Assembly: GCA_019359695.1 (NCBI GenBank)
Contig: JAHHGV010000007.1
Span: forward strand, 62,001-126,000
Source of the DNA: Brasilonema angustatum HA4187-MV1
GTDB taxonomy: Bacteria > Cyanobacteriota > Cyanobacteriia > Cyanobacteriales > Nostocaceae
DNA: 64,000 nucleotides
Reading direction: 5' to 3'
Position 1 is the first letter of the stretch; each line of letters opens with the position of its first letter. The translations under genes were made by a program, and so were the position numbers. Positions 62,690-64,000 of this stretch are shown here, piece by piece. Below the pieces are notes generated by a model, which did no database searches, was not told where the DNA came from, and saw only the letters and a program-made list of their open reading frames with translations.

Positions 62690-64000
62690 ATGAATAACCC
62701 AAATACATATGATTGCCTTGATGAAATAGCTATCGTTGGGATGGCAGGTTGTTTTCCTGGAGCCAAAAATGTTGATGAATTTTGGCAAAATCTACGAGAT
62801 GGTGTGGAGTCAATTTCTTGTTTCTCTGATGAAGAATTGCTGTCTTCAGGGATAAACCCTACTCTGTTGAGTCAACCTCAGTATGTAAAAGTAGGAGCGA
62901 TCTTAAATGATATAGATTTGTTTGACGCCTCATTCTTCAACTTTAATCCGAGAGAAGCTGAAATCACAGATCCACAACACCGTCTGTTCCTTGAGTGTGC
63001 GTGGAATGCCCTTGAAAATGCCGGCTACGACTCCGAAACCTACCCAAGTCGTATTGGTATTTACGCTGGTGCTGCTATGAGCACCTACTTTTTGTCAAAT
63101 CTTTATTCAAACCGTAAGATTATAGAATCAGTGGGTGGAAAGAAAATTTTAATGGGAAATAGTCAAGATTTTCTGCCCACGTATGTATCATATAAATTAA
63201 ACCTGACCGGACCAAGCATTAATGTCCAAACTGCCTGCTCCACTTCATTAGTTGCCGTTCATTTAGCTTGCCAAAGTTTACTGAATGGTGAAAGTGACAT
63301 TGCTCTGGCTGGTGGTGTTTCGATCCAAGTGCCACACAAAGCAGGTTATCGCTATCAGGAAGGGGGAATTATGTCTCCCGACGGACACTGCCGTGCTTTT
63401 GATGCCAAAGCACAAGGAACTATTAGCGGTAACGGTGTTGGTATTATTATTCTAAAGCGATTAGAAGATGCTTTAACAGATAGAGATTATATTCATGCTA
63501 TTATTAAAGGTTCAGCTATTAATAACGACGGTTCTTTAAAAGTTGGCTACACAGCTCCTAGTGTAGATGGGCAAGCGAAAGTGATTGCCGAGGCTCTTGC
63601 AATGGCTAGGGTCGAACCTTCGACGATTAGCTATATAGAGACTCATGGCACGGGAACAATTTTAGGTGATCCGATTGAAATTGCAGCACTGACACAAGCT
63701 TTTCGCACCACAGATAAAAAGAACTTTTGTGGCATCGGTTCAGTAAAAACTAATATCGGACACCTAGATGCTGCGGCTGGTGTTGCTGGTTTGATCAAAG
63801 CGGTTCTCGCACTTAAACACAAACAAGTACCACCTAGCTTGCATTTCGAGCAGCCCAATCCCAAAATTGATTTTGCTAACAGTTGCTTCTACGTCAATTC
63901 CACGCTTTCGGAATGGAACACGAATGGAACCCCCCGTCGTGCCGGAGTTAGTTCCTTCGGGATTGGTGGCACTAATGCCCATATCATTCTTGAAGAAGCC
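62690..64000 (+). CDS. Type I PKS, N-terminal KS (3' truncated by window edge)
   Basis: The frame is open for 437 codons to the end of the window from ATG 62690, which is preceded by AAGGAG. It is a ketosynthase: IAIVGMAGCFPGAKNVDEFW, active Cys in QTACSTSLVA, His in IETHGTGT and KTNIGHLD, and the C-terminal SSFGIGGTNAHIILEEA that leads into the AT linker. It begins 16 bp after the stop of the last NRPS. The other domains, and any thioesterase or reductase that releases the product, lie beyond the window. Confidence 0.93.
   Translation, partial: MNNPNTYDCLDEIAIVGMAGCFPGAKNVDEFWQNLRDGVESISCFSDEELLSSGINPTLLSQPQYVKVGAILNDIDLFDASFFNFNPREAEITDPQHRLFLECAWNALENAGYDSETYPSRIGIYAGAAMSTYFLSNLYSNRKIIESVGGKKILMGNSQDFLPTYVSYKLNLTGPSINVQTACSTSLVAVHLACQSLLNGESDIALAGGVSIQVPHKAGYRYQEGGIMSPDGHCRAFDAKAQGTISGNGVGIIILKRLEDALTDRDYIHAIIKGSAINNDGSLKVGYTAPSVDGQAKVIAEALAMARVEPSTISYIETHGTGTILGDPIEIAALTQAFRTTDKKNFCGIGSVKTNIGHLDAAAGVAGLIKAVLALKHKQVPPSLHFEQPNPKIDFANSCFYVNSTLSEWNTNGTPRRAGVSSFGIGGTNAHIILEEA

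Noticed and set aside
1-64000. tRNA, rRNA, insertion sequences, integrase or attachment sites
   Set aside because: I saw no transposase or integrase frame, no terminal inverted repeats around any block and no RNA-gene signature; reading by eye could still miss a small RNA.

Overview
The window looks like a filamentous (Nostocales-type) cyanobacterial chromosome. GCGATCGC (HIP1) palindromes are scattered through many genes. A CHAT/WD40 giant protein, a DUF1822 protein and a TonB receptor with an AMIN domain are also typical of that group. This is inferred from family content; no rRNA or other marker gene is present.

Left flank (1-7.9 kb, + strand): the tail of an unidentified gene, then a CHAT-protease/nSTAND-NTPase/WD40 signalling protein, a protein with a sigma-region-4-like helix-turn-helix, and a DUF1822 protein. 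They run convergent to the next block across a small hairpin (7894-7912).

Transport block (15.3-7.9 kb, - strand): a compact, probably co-transcribed run of AMIN-TonB-dependent siderophore receptor, PepSY-type membrane protein, MFS_3/EntS-like exporter, sucrase/ferredoxin-like protein and a GalU-like nucleotidyltransferase. Apart from the last, this is a plausible set for exporting a siderophore, re-importing its ferric form and releasing the iron.

Biosynthetic block (16.2-64 kb, + strand, running off the right edge): a hybrid NRPS/PKS line starting with FAAL-ACP-C, so the product is N-acylated. Three modules share an unusual plan: C, then a TauD/SyrP-like Fe(II)/2-oxoglutarate hydroxylase, then a condensation-like 'interface' domain lacking HHxxxDG, then A-T. 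This is the signature of beta-hydroxyaspartate siderophores, in cyanobacteria the cyanochelin-type lipopeptides. Specificity codes read by eye suggest Asp, Orn, Asp, then two PKS extensions (one fully reducing, one ketoreducing), Thr, a C-methylating ketoreducing PKS extension, an Asp/Asn-type residue, and a further PKS module cut by the window edge. Three beta-hydroxy-Asp-type residues would give six donor atoms for Fe(III).

Points of most interest: the hydroxylase is separate in two modules but fused to the upstream C domain in the third. There is a TylE/MycE-like methyltransferase between the first C domain and its hydroxylase, a fourth divergent hydroxylase, and a decayed cupin_8/TauD chimera. 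The first PKS has KR before DH-ER. A near-perfect 21-bp dyad lies upstream of the receptor gene, and the AT domains of two PKSs share a recently homogenised segment. The precise structure of the product and the end of the line lie outside this window.
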